In this document: piece by piece, positions 1 to 6,201 of the stretch
Layout: each line of letters begins with the position of its first letter
Numbering within the stretch: the first letter of the stretch is position 1
Source of the DNA: JAVMKJ01 sp031732875
GTDB lineage: Bacteria; Pseudomonadota; Gammaproteobacteria; Competibacterales; Competibacteraceae
DNA: 6,330 bases
Assembly: GCA_031732875.1 (NCBI GenBank)
Contig: JAVMKL010000079.1
Span: 1 to 6,330 of the forward strand
Direction: 5' to 3'
The notes under the pieces: model-generated
What the model saw: the letters and a program-made list of their open reading frames with translations, nothing else
What the model was told of the DNA's origin: nothing
The model's database searches: none
Position numbers and translations under genes: made by a program

Positions 1-1271
1 AACTGAAAAAAGACTGGGCTGAGAATCCCCGCTGGAAAGGCATCAAGCGCGGCTATACCGCCGAGGACGTCGTGCGGTTGCGCGGCAACATTCCGGTCGA
101 TTACAGCCTGGCGCAGCGAGGCGCCGAGAAGCTGTGGGAACTGATCACCACCACCCCCTACGTCAACTGCCTGGGCGCGCTGACCGGCGGTCAAGCCATG
201 CAACAGGCCAAGGCCGGTGTCAAGGCCATCTACCTGTCCGGCTGGCAGGTTGCCGCCGACAACAATACCTACATGTCGATGTATCCCGACCAGTCGCTGT
301 ATCCGGTGGACTCGGTGCCGGCGGTGGTCGCGCGCATCAACAATACCTTCAAGCGCGCCGACGAGATTCAGTGCGCGCGCGGCATCGGGCCGGGACACAA
401 GGATTTCATCGATTATTTCCTGCCGATCGTCGGCGACGCCGAAGCCGGTTTCGGCGGCGTGCTGAACGCCCACGAACTGATGAAATGCATGATCCGCGCC
501 GGTGCGGCGGGCGTCCACTTCGAGGACCAGTTGGCCTCGGTCAAGAAGTGCGGCCACATGGGCGGCAAGGTGCTGGTGCCCTCCCAGGAGGCGGTGCAGA
601 AGTTGATCGCCGCGCGTCTGGCCGCCGACGTCTACGGCGTCCCGACCATCCTGCTGGCTCGCACCGACGCCGAGGCAGCCGACCTGCTAACCAGCGACTG
701 CGACGACAACGACAAACCGTTCTGCACCGGCGAACGCACCGTCGAAGGCTTCTATAAGACCAGGAAAGGCTTGGAACAAGCGATTTCTCGCGGTCTGGCC
801 TACGCGCCCTACGCCGATATGGTGTGGTGCGAGACTGGCACGCCCGATCTCAACTTCGCCAAGAAATTCGCTGATGCGATCCGCGACCAGTTCCCCGGCA
901 AGTTGCTGGCGTACAACTGTTCGCCGTCGTTCAACTGGAAGAAGAATCTGGACGACGCCACCATCGCCAAGTTCCAGCGCGAGTTGGGCGCGATGGGCTA
1001 CAAGTACCAGTTCATCACCCTGGCCGGCATTCACAACATGTGGTACCACATGTTCGATCTGGCGCAGGACTACGTGAAGCGCGGCATGTCCGCCTACGTC
1101 GAGAAGGTCCAGGAACCCGAATTCGCCGCCCGCGACCGTGGTTACACCTTCGTCAGCCACCAGCAGGAAGTCGGCACCGGCTACTTCGACGACGTGACCA
1201 CCGTCATTCAGGGCGGCGTGTCGTCGGTAACCGCGCTGACCGGTTCCACCGAGGAAGAGCAGTTCCATTAA
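1..1271 (+). CDS. aceA: Isocitrate lyase, 5' end cut by the window edge
   Basis: Isocitrate lyase splits isocitrate into glyoxylate and succinate, the first step of the cytoplasmic glyoxylate shunt. The reading frame is open from base 3 (Leu-Lys-Lys-Asp-Trp) to the TAA at 1269-1271 and gives 422 residues. By recalled alignment to the 434-residue E. coli enzyme, only about ten N-terminal residues are missing. The GTG at 72 is internal, because the codons upstream (NPRWKGI, YTAEDVV) match the family. Visible motifs include SGWQVAAD, YPDQSLYP, the catalytic KKCGH loop with its Cys codon at 549-551, ARTDAEAADL and NCSPSFNW. The C-terminus TGSTEEEQFH is typical of the short bacterial form. A strong terminator follows, then aceB on the same strand. 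E. coli has the opposite order (aceB-aceA). No defect is seen. The family call is near certain. Confidence 0.97.
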   Translation, partial: LKKDWAENPRWKGIKRGYTAEDVVRLRGNIPVDYSLAQRGAEKLWELITTTPYVNCLGALTGGQAMQQAKAGVKAIYLSGWQVAADNNTYMSMYPDQSLYPVDSVPAVVARINNTFKRADEIQCARGIGPGHKDFIDYFLPIVGDAEAGFGGVLNAHELMKCMIRAGAAGVHFEDQLASVKKCGHMGGKVLVPSQEAVQKLIAARLAADVYGVPTILLARTDAEAADLLTSDCDDNDKPFCTGERTVEGFYKTRKGLEQAISRGLAYAPYADMVWCETGTPDLNFAKKFADAIRDQFPGKLLAYNCSPSFNWKKNLDDATIAKFQRELGAMGYKYQFITLAGIHNMWYHMFDLAQDYVKRGMSAYVEKVQEPEFAARDRGYTFVSHQQEVGTGYFDDVTTVIQGGVSSVTALTGSTEEEQFH

Positions 1272-1326
1272 GCCTCGCCAACCGCCGCCCGCCCCACGTC
1301 AGCGGGGACGGTCAAGCCTTTGCGCT

Positions 1327-1354
1327 AACCCGGAGGCCATCCCTCCGGGTTTTT
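1327..1354 (+). terminator. Intrinsic terminator after aceA
   Basis: AACCCGGAGG (1327-1336) pairs perfectly with CCTCCGGGTT (1342-1351) around a five-base loop. The T run 1350-1354 follows directly. This is a textbook rho-independent terminator. It begins 55 bases after the aceA stop and lies 65 bases before the aceB start, so most aceA transcripts should end here. That implies aceB has its own promoter or depends on read-through. Confidence 0.88.
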
Positions 1355-1408
1355 GCCATGGAAAACGCTAAAATAATCCCTGCCGCTATTGAACGAACAT
1401 CCATTTTT

Positions 1409-1414
1409 AAGGAG
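1409..1414 (+). promoter_or_regulatory. Shine-Dalgarno site of aceB, fixing a GTG start
   Basis: AAGGAG lies five bases before the GTG at 1420. It is the best ribosome binding site in the window. It supports GTG as the start, and the resulting protein length matches E. coli malate synthase A. Confidence 0.85.
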
Positions 1415-1419
1415 CAGCC

Positions 1420-3018
1420 GTGAGCCTCAATTTGCCTGCTGGCGTGCAAGTGAACGCCCCGATTCATCCCCGTTTCGACGAGATCCTGACCCATGACGCC
1501 CTGGCTCTGGTCGCCAAACTGCATCGTGTCTTCGAGCCACGCCGCCAGGAATTGCTGAAGAAGCGCGTCGAGCGCCAGGCGCGCATCGACGCCGGCGAGA
1601 TGCCCGACTTCCTGCCGGAAACAAAGCCTATCCGCGAAGGTGACTGGAAGATCGCCCCGCTGCCCAAGGCGCTGGAGCGCCGCCGTACCGAAATCACCGG
1701 TCCGGTCGAAGCGAAGATGATCATCAACGCCTACAATTCGGGCGCTGATTCCTACATGACCGACTTCGAGGATTCCAACAGCCCCAACTGGTTTAACCAG
1801 ATTCAGGGGCAGGTCAACCTGAAGGACGCCATTCGCCGCAGGATCAGCTACGTCAACGAGGTGGGCAAGGAATACAAGCTCAACGACGAAATCGCCACCC
1901 TGCAAATTCGCCCGCGCGGCTGGCATTTGGACGAGAAGCATGTACTGGTGGACGGGCAGCGTGTTTCCGGCGGCATCTTCGACTTCGGCTTGGTGTTCTT
2001 CCACAATGCCAAGGAACAGATTGCCCGTAGTGCGGGTCCGTTCTACTACTTGCCGAAGATGGAAAGTCATCTGGAAGCACGGCTGTGGAACGACATTTTC
2101 TGCATGGCCCAAGACGAACTCGGCCTTCCGCGTGGCACCATCAAGGCGACCGTGTTGATCGAAACCATCCTCGCCACCTTCGAAATGGAAGAGATTCTGT
2201 ACGAACTGCGCGAGCACTCCGCCGGCCTCAATGCCGGGCGCTGGGACTACATCTTTAGCTGCATCAAGAAATTCAAGAAGAATAAGGATTTCTGTTTGGC
2301 CAACCGGGGCGCGATCACCATGGAAGTGCCGTTCATGCGCTCCTACGCCCTGCAACTGGTCAAGGTGTGCCACAAGCGCGGCGCTCCGGCGATGGGCGGC
2401 ATGTCGGCGCTGATCCCGATCAAGAACGACCCGGAAGCCAACGAGAAGGCGCTGGCCGGCATTCGGCACGACAAAACTCGCGATGCCCGGGACGGTTTCG
2501 ATGGCGGCTGGGTGGCCCATCCCGGCCTGGTGCCCATCGCCCACGAGGAATTCGTCAAGGTGCTGGGCGACAAGCCGAACCAGTGGGAAAAACAGCGGGA
2601 CGAAGTGTTCGCCGCCAAGGATTTCCTGAACTTCCAGCCCGAACAGCCCATCACCGAGGCCGGCCTGCGCAACAACATCAACGTCGGCATCCACTATCTG
2701 GGGTCCTGGCTGGCCGGCAACGGTTGCGTGCCCATCCATAATCTGATGGAAGACGCCGCCACCGCCGAAATTTCCCGCTCGCAGGTCTGGCAGTGGGTGG
2801 TCAGTCCGAAGGGCAAGCTGGACGACGGCCGCAAGGTCACCGCCGAACTGGTGCACGGTCTCATTCCCGAGGAACTGGCCAAGGTGAAAGCCACCGTCAC
2901 CGCCCAGGGCGAGGATACCGCCACCTACGATCAGGCCGCCGGCATCTTCGAGAAGATGTCGCTCGACCCGAATTATCCGGAGTTCCTGACCCTGCCACTG
3001 TACGAGGCGATGGATTGA
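1420..3018 (+). CDS. aceB: Malate synthase A
   Basis: Malate synthase A condenses glyoxylate with acetyl-CoA to form malate, the second step of the glyoxylate shunt. The product is 532 residues, against 533 in E. coli AceB, so it is the short A form and not the roughly 720-residue G form. The glyoxylate and Mg-binding region LQIRPRGWH carries Arg164 and Arg166. ATVLIETILATFEMEEILYE is conserved, and the family signature is present as EHSAGLNAGRWDYIF. CHKRGAPAMGGMSA and GNGCVPIHNLMEDAATAEIS follow; the second contains Asp445, which aligns with the proposed catalytic base. The gene starts at GTG with AAGGAG five bases upstream. Terminators lie on both sides, so it is probably its own transcription unit. 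I found no convincing promoter; TAAAAT at 1369-1374 resembles a -10 box but has no good -35 partner. No aceK is present in the window. Confidence 0.97.
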   Translation: MSLNLPAGVQVNAPIHPRFDEILTHDALALVAKLHRVFEPRRQELLKKRVERQARIDAGEMPDFLPETKPIREGDWKIAPLPKALERRRTEITGPVEAKMIINAYNSGADSYMTDFEDSNSPNWFNQIQGQVNLKDAIRRRISYVNEVGKEYKLNDEIATLQIRPRGWHLDEKHVLVDGQRVSGGIFDFGLVFFHNAKEQIARSAGPFYYLPKMESHLEARLWNDIFCMAQDELGLPRGTIKATVLIETILATFEMEEILYELREHSAGLNAGRWDYIFSCIKKFKKNKDFCLANRGAITMEVPFMRSYALQLVKVCHKRGAPAMGGMSALIPIKNDPEANEKALAGIRHDKTRDARDGFDGGWVAHPGLVPIAHEEFVKVLGDKPNQWEKQRDEVFAAKDFLNFQPEQPITEAGLRNNINVGIHYLGSWLAGNGCVPIHNLMEDAATAEISRSQVWQWVVSPKGKLDDGRKVTAELVHGLIPEELAKVKATVTAQGEDTATYDQAAGIFEKMSLDPNYPEFLTLPLYEAMD

Positions 3019-3044
3019 GCCGCCCGGCGGTTAGGCTGGTTGAC

Positions 3045-3070
3045 ACCCGGCGAAACCCGCCGGGTTTTTT
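3045..3070 (+). terminator. Intrinsic terminator after aceB
   Basis: ACCCGGCG (3045-3052) pairs perfectly with CGCCGGGT (3058-3065) around a five-base loop. A run of six T (3065-3070) follows. It begins 26 bases past the aceB stop and separates the glyoxylate-shunt genes from clpS-clpA. Confidence 0.88.
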
Positions 3071-3087
3071 ATTGTCGCGGGTCGTAC

Positions 3088-3115
3088 TTGAGGAAACTTG
3101 CCAGCCGGGTATTAT
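3088..3115 (+). promoter_or_regulatory. Candidate sigma-70 promoter for clpS-clpA
   Basis: TTGAGG (3088-3093, four of six matches to the -35 consensus) is followed after 16 bases by TATTAT (3110-3115, five of six matches to the -10 consensus). It lies just past the aceB terminator, where a promoter is needed. Transcription would begin near 3122 and give a leader of about 90 bases before the clpS ATG. The assignment rests only on motif match and position. Confidence 0.45.
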
Positions 3116-3146
3116 CTAATTGTGTCAGCCCACCACAACCAACGGG

Positions 3147-3218
3147 ATGATGCGTTCCGCCATGTCGCAGCCGGACGCTCGAACCCTCCCTTCGTCAGAC
3201 GCAATGCCGACACCATGA
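3147..3218 (+). CDS. Possible 23-codon leader ORF overlapping the clpS start
   Basis: A small ORF begins with two adjacent ATG codons (3147 and 3150) and ends at the TGA at 3216-3218. That stop overlaps the clpS ATG (3215-3217) as ATGA, a layout typical of translational coupling. The predicted peptide is rich in Ser, Pro and Ala and resembles nothing I recognise. Its own ribosome binding site is poor (CGGG directly before the ATG). The clpS start also lacks a clear Shine-Dalgarno site, which makes coupling plausible. The overlap could equally be chance in a short stretch. Expression is unproven. Confidence 0.25.
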   Translation: MMRSAMSQPDARTLPSSDAMPTP

Positions 3219-3541
3219 GCAAGGAACATCTATCGTCCCCCGATCAGGATCGCGGCCTCGTCGTAGAGCCGGCGAAACCCGCGCCCAAGCAGCCACCGAT
3301 GTACAAGGTGATCCTGCTCAACGACGACTATACTCCTATGGATTTCGTGGTGCGGATCCTCGAACACTTTTTCAGGATGAGCCGGGAGAAGGCCACGCAG
3401 ATCATGCTGCATGTTCATACCCGTGGCCGGGGTGTGTGTGGGGTCTATACTCATGAAATTGCGGAAACCAAGGTGGCCCAGGTGAACGAATTTTCCCGCC
3501 GGCACCAGCATCCGCTGTTGTGCACCATGGAAGAAGCCTAA
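3215..3541 (+). CDS. clpS: ClpA adaptor protein ClpS
   Basis: ClpS binds the ClpA N-domain and hands it N-end-rule substrates, meaning proteins with a bulky hydrophobic first residue, for unfolding and degradation by ClpAP. From the ATG at 3215 the product is 108 residues, against 106 in E. coli. It has a flexible charged tail (about 1-27) and then the ClpS core from MYKVILLNDDYTPMDFVV. The residues that line the N-degron pocket in E. coli are all kept: Asn36, Asp37, Asp38, Met42, Met64 and His68. CGVYTHEIAETKV and the ending HPLLCTMEEA are also typical. The frame is open upstream to a TTG at 3098, but those residues are not conserved, so the ATG at 3215 is preferred. No clear Shine-Dalgarno precedes it. 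clpA follows after 34 bases, consistent with an operon. Confidence 0.95.
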   Translation: MSKEHLSSPDQDRGLVVEPAKPAPKQPPMYKVILLNDDYTPMDFVVRILEHFFRMSREKATQIMLHVHTRGRGVCGVYTHEIAETKVAQVNEFSRRHQHPLLCTMEEA

Positions 3542-3564
3542 GTCCGAAACCCCCAGCGCGATTC

Positions 3565-3570
3565 GAGGTG
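3565..3570 (+). promoter_or_regulatory. Shine-Dalgarno site of clpA
   Basis: GAGGTG lies five bases before the clpA ATG at 3576. It supports that start, and the N-terminus MLSKDLEFSINLAFREAR aligns with E. coli ClpA from residue 1. Confidence 0.7.
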
Positions 3571-3575
3571 TAAGT

Positions 3576-5825
3576 ATGTTGAGCAAGGATCTGGAATTTT
3601 CCATCAATCTTGCTTTCCGCGAGGCGCGGGACCGGCGCCATGAATTCATGACCGTGGAACATCTGCTTCTGGCCCTGCTGGACAACCCGGCGGCGGCCGA
3701 AGTGTTGCGGGCCTGCGGCGCCCAACTGAACAAGCTGAAACGGGATTTGCAGATCTTCATCCGCGACAATACACCAGTGCTGGGGCCGGACGACCCGCGC
3801 GAAACCCAGCCGACCCTCGGGTTCCAGCGGGTTTTGCAACGGGCGGTGCTGCACGTGCAGTCCTCGGGCAATAAGGAAGTCACCGGTGCCAACGTGCTGG
3901 TGGCCATCTTCGGCGAACAGGAATCGCAGGCGGTGTACCTCCTCAAGCAGCAGGAAGTCAGTCGTCTGGATGTGGTCAACTTCATCTCGCACGGCATTTC
4001 CAAAGTGTCCGACGAGCAGGATTCCACCCCTCCCCAGAGCGAGGAGAATGCCGAGAATCAGAATGCCAAGCCGTTGGAGAATTTTGCCACCAACCTCAAC
4101 GAACTGGCGCGACAAGGTCGCATCGATCCACTGATCGGCCGCCGCGAAGAAATCGAGCGGACCATTCAGATTCTCTGCCGGCGACGCAAGAACAATCCGC
4201 TGTTCGTCGGCGAGGCCGGAGTCGGTAAAACCGCCATCGCCGAGGGCCTGGCCAAGATGATTGTGGACGGCGAAGTACCCGAGGTGCTGCGCAATGCGAC
4301 GATCTATGCCCTGGATCTCGGCGCGGTGGTAGCCGGCACCAAATATCGCGGCGATTTCGAGAAGCGGCTGAAATCAGTGTTGGCGCAACTGCGCAAGGAG
4401 CGCAACGCCATCCTGTTCATCGACGAAATCCACACCATCATCGGCGCGGGGGCGGCTTCCGGCGGGGTGATGGACGCCTCGAACCTGATCAAGCCCGTTC
4501 TGGCTTCCGGCGATCTGAAGTGTGTCGGTTCGACCACCTATCAGGAATATCGCGGCATCTTCGAGAAGGATCGGGCTTTAGCACGGCGGTTCCAGAAGAT
4601 CGACGTGGTCGAACCGTCCATCGAGGAGGCCTACCAGATCCTGCGTGGACTGAAGACCCGCTTCGAGGAACACCATGACGTGAAGTACGCCGACAAGGCG
4701 CTGCGCGCCGCGGTGGAACTGTCGGCTCGTTACATCAACGACCGCCACCTCCCGGACAAGGCGATTGATGTCATCGACGAGGCCGGCGCCAGCCAACGGT
4801 TATTGCCGGTCGCCAAGCGCAAGAAGGTGATCAACGTCACCGATATCGAAACCATAATCGCCAAGATCGCCCGCATCCCGCCGAAGACGGTATCCTCGTC
4901 GGACAAGGATGTGTTGCGCAATCTGGAGCGGGATCTGAAGTTGGTGGTGTTCGGACAAAATGAAGCCATCGACACTTTGGCCAATGCCATCAAAATGACG
5001 CGCGCCGGTCTGGGTAACGAGCAGAAACCGATCGGCTCGTTCCTGTTCGCCGGGCCGACCGGAGTGGGCAAGACCGAGGTTACCCGCCAACTCGCCCGGG
5101 TCATGGGAATCGAACTGATTCGCTTTGACATGTCGGAGTACATGGAGCGGCACACGGTCTCGCGGCTGATCGGCGCCCCGCCGGGCTACGTCGGCTTCGA
5201 TCAGGGCGGGTTGCTGACCGACGCCATTCTCAAGCATCCGCACTCCGTCTTGCTGCTGGACGAGATCGAAAAGGCTCATCCGGACGTGTTCAACCTGCTG
5301 CTGCAGGTGATGGACCACGGCACGCTGACCGACAACAACGGGCGCAAGGCGGATTTCCGCAACGTCATCATCGTCATGACCACCAATGCCGGCGCCGAAC
5401 TGATGGATCGGCCCTCGATCGGCTTCACCAGTCAGGATCACAGCTCCGACGGTTTGGAAGCCATCAAGCGGATGTTTTCGCCGGAGTTCCGCAACCGGCT
5501 GGACGTCATCGTTCAGTTCAAGGCGCTGGCGCCGGCTACCATCGCCCAAGTGGTGGACAAGTTCCTGATCGAACTGGAAGCCCAGTTGGAGTCGAAAAAG
5601 GTCACGCTGGAGGCGGACACGGAAGCGAGGGGCTGGCTGGCCGAACGCGGCTACGATCCCAGGATGGGCGCGCGACCGATGGCGCGGATCATCCAGGAAA
5701 GCATCAAGCGCCGTTTGGCCGAGGAACTGCTGTTCGGCCGCCTGATAAACGGCGGACACGTCATCGTCACCGTGCGCGATGGCGACTTGCAGGTGGAGAT
5801 TGCCGAGGAAGAGGCTGTGCCGTAG
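3576..5825 (+). CDS. clpA: ATP-dependent Clp protease ATP-binding subunit ClpA
   Basis: ClpA is a hexameric AAA+ unfoldase that threads substrates into the ClpP peptidase. The product is 749 residues (E. coli 758) with the full domain order. The Clp N-domain (about 1-145), which docks ClpS, is followed by a Gln/Glu/Asn-rich linker (about 145-165). The first AAA+ module has Walker A GEAGVGKT (212-219), pore loop KYRG (256-259) and Walker B ILFIDE (279-284). The second has Walker A GPTGVGKT (493-500), pore loop GYVG (537-540) and Walker B VLLLDE (558-563). The ClpP-docking tripeptide is Ile-Gly-Phe (615-617), where E. coli ClpA has Ile-Gly-Leu. Leu167 (TTG) replaces the Met169 used as an internal start in E. 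coli. No clpP is present in the window. The C-terminal tail is shorter than and unlike that of E. coli. Confidence 0.98.
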   Translation: MLSKDLEFSINLAFREARDRRHEFMTVEHLLLALLDNPAAAEVLRACGAQLNKLKRDLQIFIRDNTPVLGPDDPRETQPTLGFQRVLQRAVLHVQSSGNKEVTGANVLVAIFGEQESQAVYLLKQQEVSRLDVVNFISHGISKVSDEQDSTPPQSEENAENQNAKPLENFATNLNELARQGRIDPLIGRREEIERTIQILCRRRKNNPLFVGEAGVGKTAIAEGLAKMIVDGEVPEVLRNATIYALDLGAVVAGTKYRGDFEKRLKSVLAQLRKERNAILFIDEIHTIIGAGAASGGVMDASNLIKPVLASGDLKCVGSTTYQEYRGIFEKDRALARRFQKIDVVEPSIEEAYQILRGLKTRFEEHHDVKYADKALRAAVELSARYINDRHLPDKAIDVIDEAGASQRLLPVAKRKKVINVTDIETIIAKIARIPPKTVSSSDKDVLRNLERDLKLVVFGQNEAIDTLANAIKMTRAGLGNEQKPIGSFLFAGPTGVGKTEVTRQLARVMGIELIRFDMSEYMERHTVSRLIGAPPGYVGFDQGGLLTDAILKHPHSVLLLDEIEKAHPDVFNLLLQVMDHGTLTDNNGRKADFRNVIIVMTTNAGAELMDRPSIGFTSQDHSSDGLEAIKRMFSPEFRNRLDVIVQFKALAPATIAQVVDKFLIELEAQLESKKVTLEADTEARGWLAERGYDPRMGARPMARIIQESIKRRLAEELLFGRLINGGHVIVTVRDGDLQVEIAEEEAVP

Positions 5826-5840
5826 GCGGAGAGGCGGATG

Positions 5841-5873
5841 TGGTCAGCACGCGCGGTGGAGCCCCGCTGGCCA
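5841..5873. terminator. Weak hairpin in the clpA/infA convergent gap
   Basis: TGGTCAGC (5841-5848) can pair with GCTGGCCA (5866-5873), with one G-U wobble when read on the plus strand. An alternative inner GCGG/CCGC pairing is possible. It sits between the converging stops of clpA and infA, where a terminator for either or both would be expected. There is no T run on either strand, so it is not a classic intrinsic terminator; termination here may be rho-dependent. Confidence 0.25.
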
Positions 5874-5907
5874 CCCTGTCTGGAGGCAACATGCGACTAG
5901 TGAATCA

Positions 5908-6126
5908 TTAACGCCCGCGGTAGACGATGCGTCCCTTGGTCAAATCGTACGGAGTCAGTTCCACTTTGACCTTGTCGCCGGTCAGGATGCGGATATAGTG
6001 CTTGCGCATCCGACCGGAGATGTGCGCCGTGATGACATGACCGTTTTCCAGTTGCACCCTGAACATGGTATTGGGCAGGGTGTCAACCACGGTGCCTTCC
6101 ATTTCGATGTGGTCTTCTTTCGACAT
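5908..6126 (-). CDS. infA: Translation initiation factor IF-1
   Basis: IF-1 binds the A site of the 30S subunit and, with IF-2 and IF-3, directs initiator tRNA placement. The product from the ATG at 6126-6124 is 72 residues, exactly the E. coli length, and it is colinear with it throughout. MSKEDHIEMEGTV starts the single OB-fold domain. LPNTMFRV, LENGHVITAHISG, MRKHYIRILTGDKV and the ending LTPYDLTKGRIVYRGR are the family's most conserved stretches. The frame stays open for 25 more codons upstream, but those residues are not IF-1-like, and a Shine-Dalgarno site precedes the shorter start. It converges with clpA, leaving 82 bases between the two stops. In E. coli the same convergent pair is separated by a serine tRNA gene, which is absent here. 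Confidence 0.97.
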   Translation of the reverse strand: MSKEDHIEMEGTVVDTLPNTMFRVQLENGHVITAHISGRMRKHYIRILTGDKVKVELTPYDLTKGRIVYRGR

Positions 6127-6130
6127 AAAA

Positions 6131-6135
6131 CCTCG
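6131..6135 (-). promoter_or_regulatory. Shine-Dalgarno site of infA
   Basis: On the minus strand CGAGG lies four bases before the ATG at 6126. It supports the 72-residue form over the 97-residue extension that begins at 6201. Confidence 0.6.
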
Positions 6136-6141
6136 CTGACT

Positions 6142-6155
6142 AGCCATTTCTGGCT
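6142..6155 (-). promoter_or_regulatory. GAAA-loop hairpin in the infA leader
   Basis: Read on the minus strand, AGCCA-GAAA-TGGCT forms a perfect five-base-pair stem with a GNRA-type tetraloop. It ends six bases before the infA Shine-Dalgarno site and lies within the predicted leader. It could affect mRNA stability or ribosome access. No function is shown by the sequence alone. Confidence 0.4.
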
Positions 6156-6172
6156 TTTGTAAAAGACCCGCA

Positions 6173-6201
6173 ACCATAGCGGAAATCCCACAACGCGGCA
6201 A
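6173..6201 (-). promoter_or_regulatory. Candidate sigma-70 promoter for infA
   Basis: On the minus strand TTGCCG (6201-6196) and TATGGT (6178-6173) are separated by exactly 17 bases. Each box matches the consensus at four of six positions. Transcription would start near 6166 and give a leader of about 40 bases containing the GAAA-loop hairpin. This is a motif-based guess. The stretch from 6202 to 6330 shows no gene I can identify. Confidence 0.35.

Noticed and set aside
687..1268. 193-codon open frame on the minus strand, antisense to aceA
   Set aside because: Same reasoning: it lies opposite conserved isocitrate lyase sequence, and its composition reflects complementary codons.
1292..1307. 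CCCC/GGGG hairpin just before the aceA terminator
   Set aside because: It has only four base pairs, an eight-base loop and no T run; the adjacent perfect stem explains termination.
1369..1374. TAAAAT as a -10 box for aceB
   Set aside because: It matches the -10 consensus at five of six positions, but no -35 box lies at 16-18 bases upstream; that region is the terminator stem.
1312..2856. 514-codon open frame on the minus strand, antisense to aceB
   Set aside because: It lies opposite a well-conserved gene in GC-rich DNA, where long antisense frames are common. Its translation resembles no family I know, is low in complexity, and crosses the aceA terminator.
3098..3214. 39-residue N-terminal extension of ClpS from a TTG at 3098, or a shorter one from a GTG at 3122
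   Set aside because: The extra residues are not ClpS-like and the protein would exceed the usual length. The region also overlaps the candidate promoter.
4800..5759. 319-codon open frame on the minus strand, antisense to clpA
   Set aside because: It is a shadow of the clpA codon pattern. The plus strand encodes an unmistakable AAA+ module here, and the antisense product is not recognisable.
5826..5907. Possible tRNA between clpA and infA, as in E. coli
   Set aside because: There is no cloverleaf, no T-arm GGTTCGA motif and no acceptor pairing in these 82 bases.
6127..6201. 25-residue N-terminal extension of IF-1 starting at 6201
   Set aside because: The 72-residue form matches the family exactly and has a Shine-Dalgarno site. 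The extension is not conserved and would include the predicted promoter -10 region.
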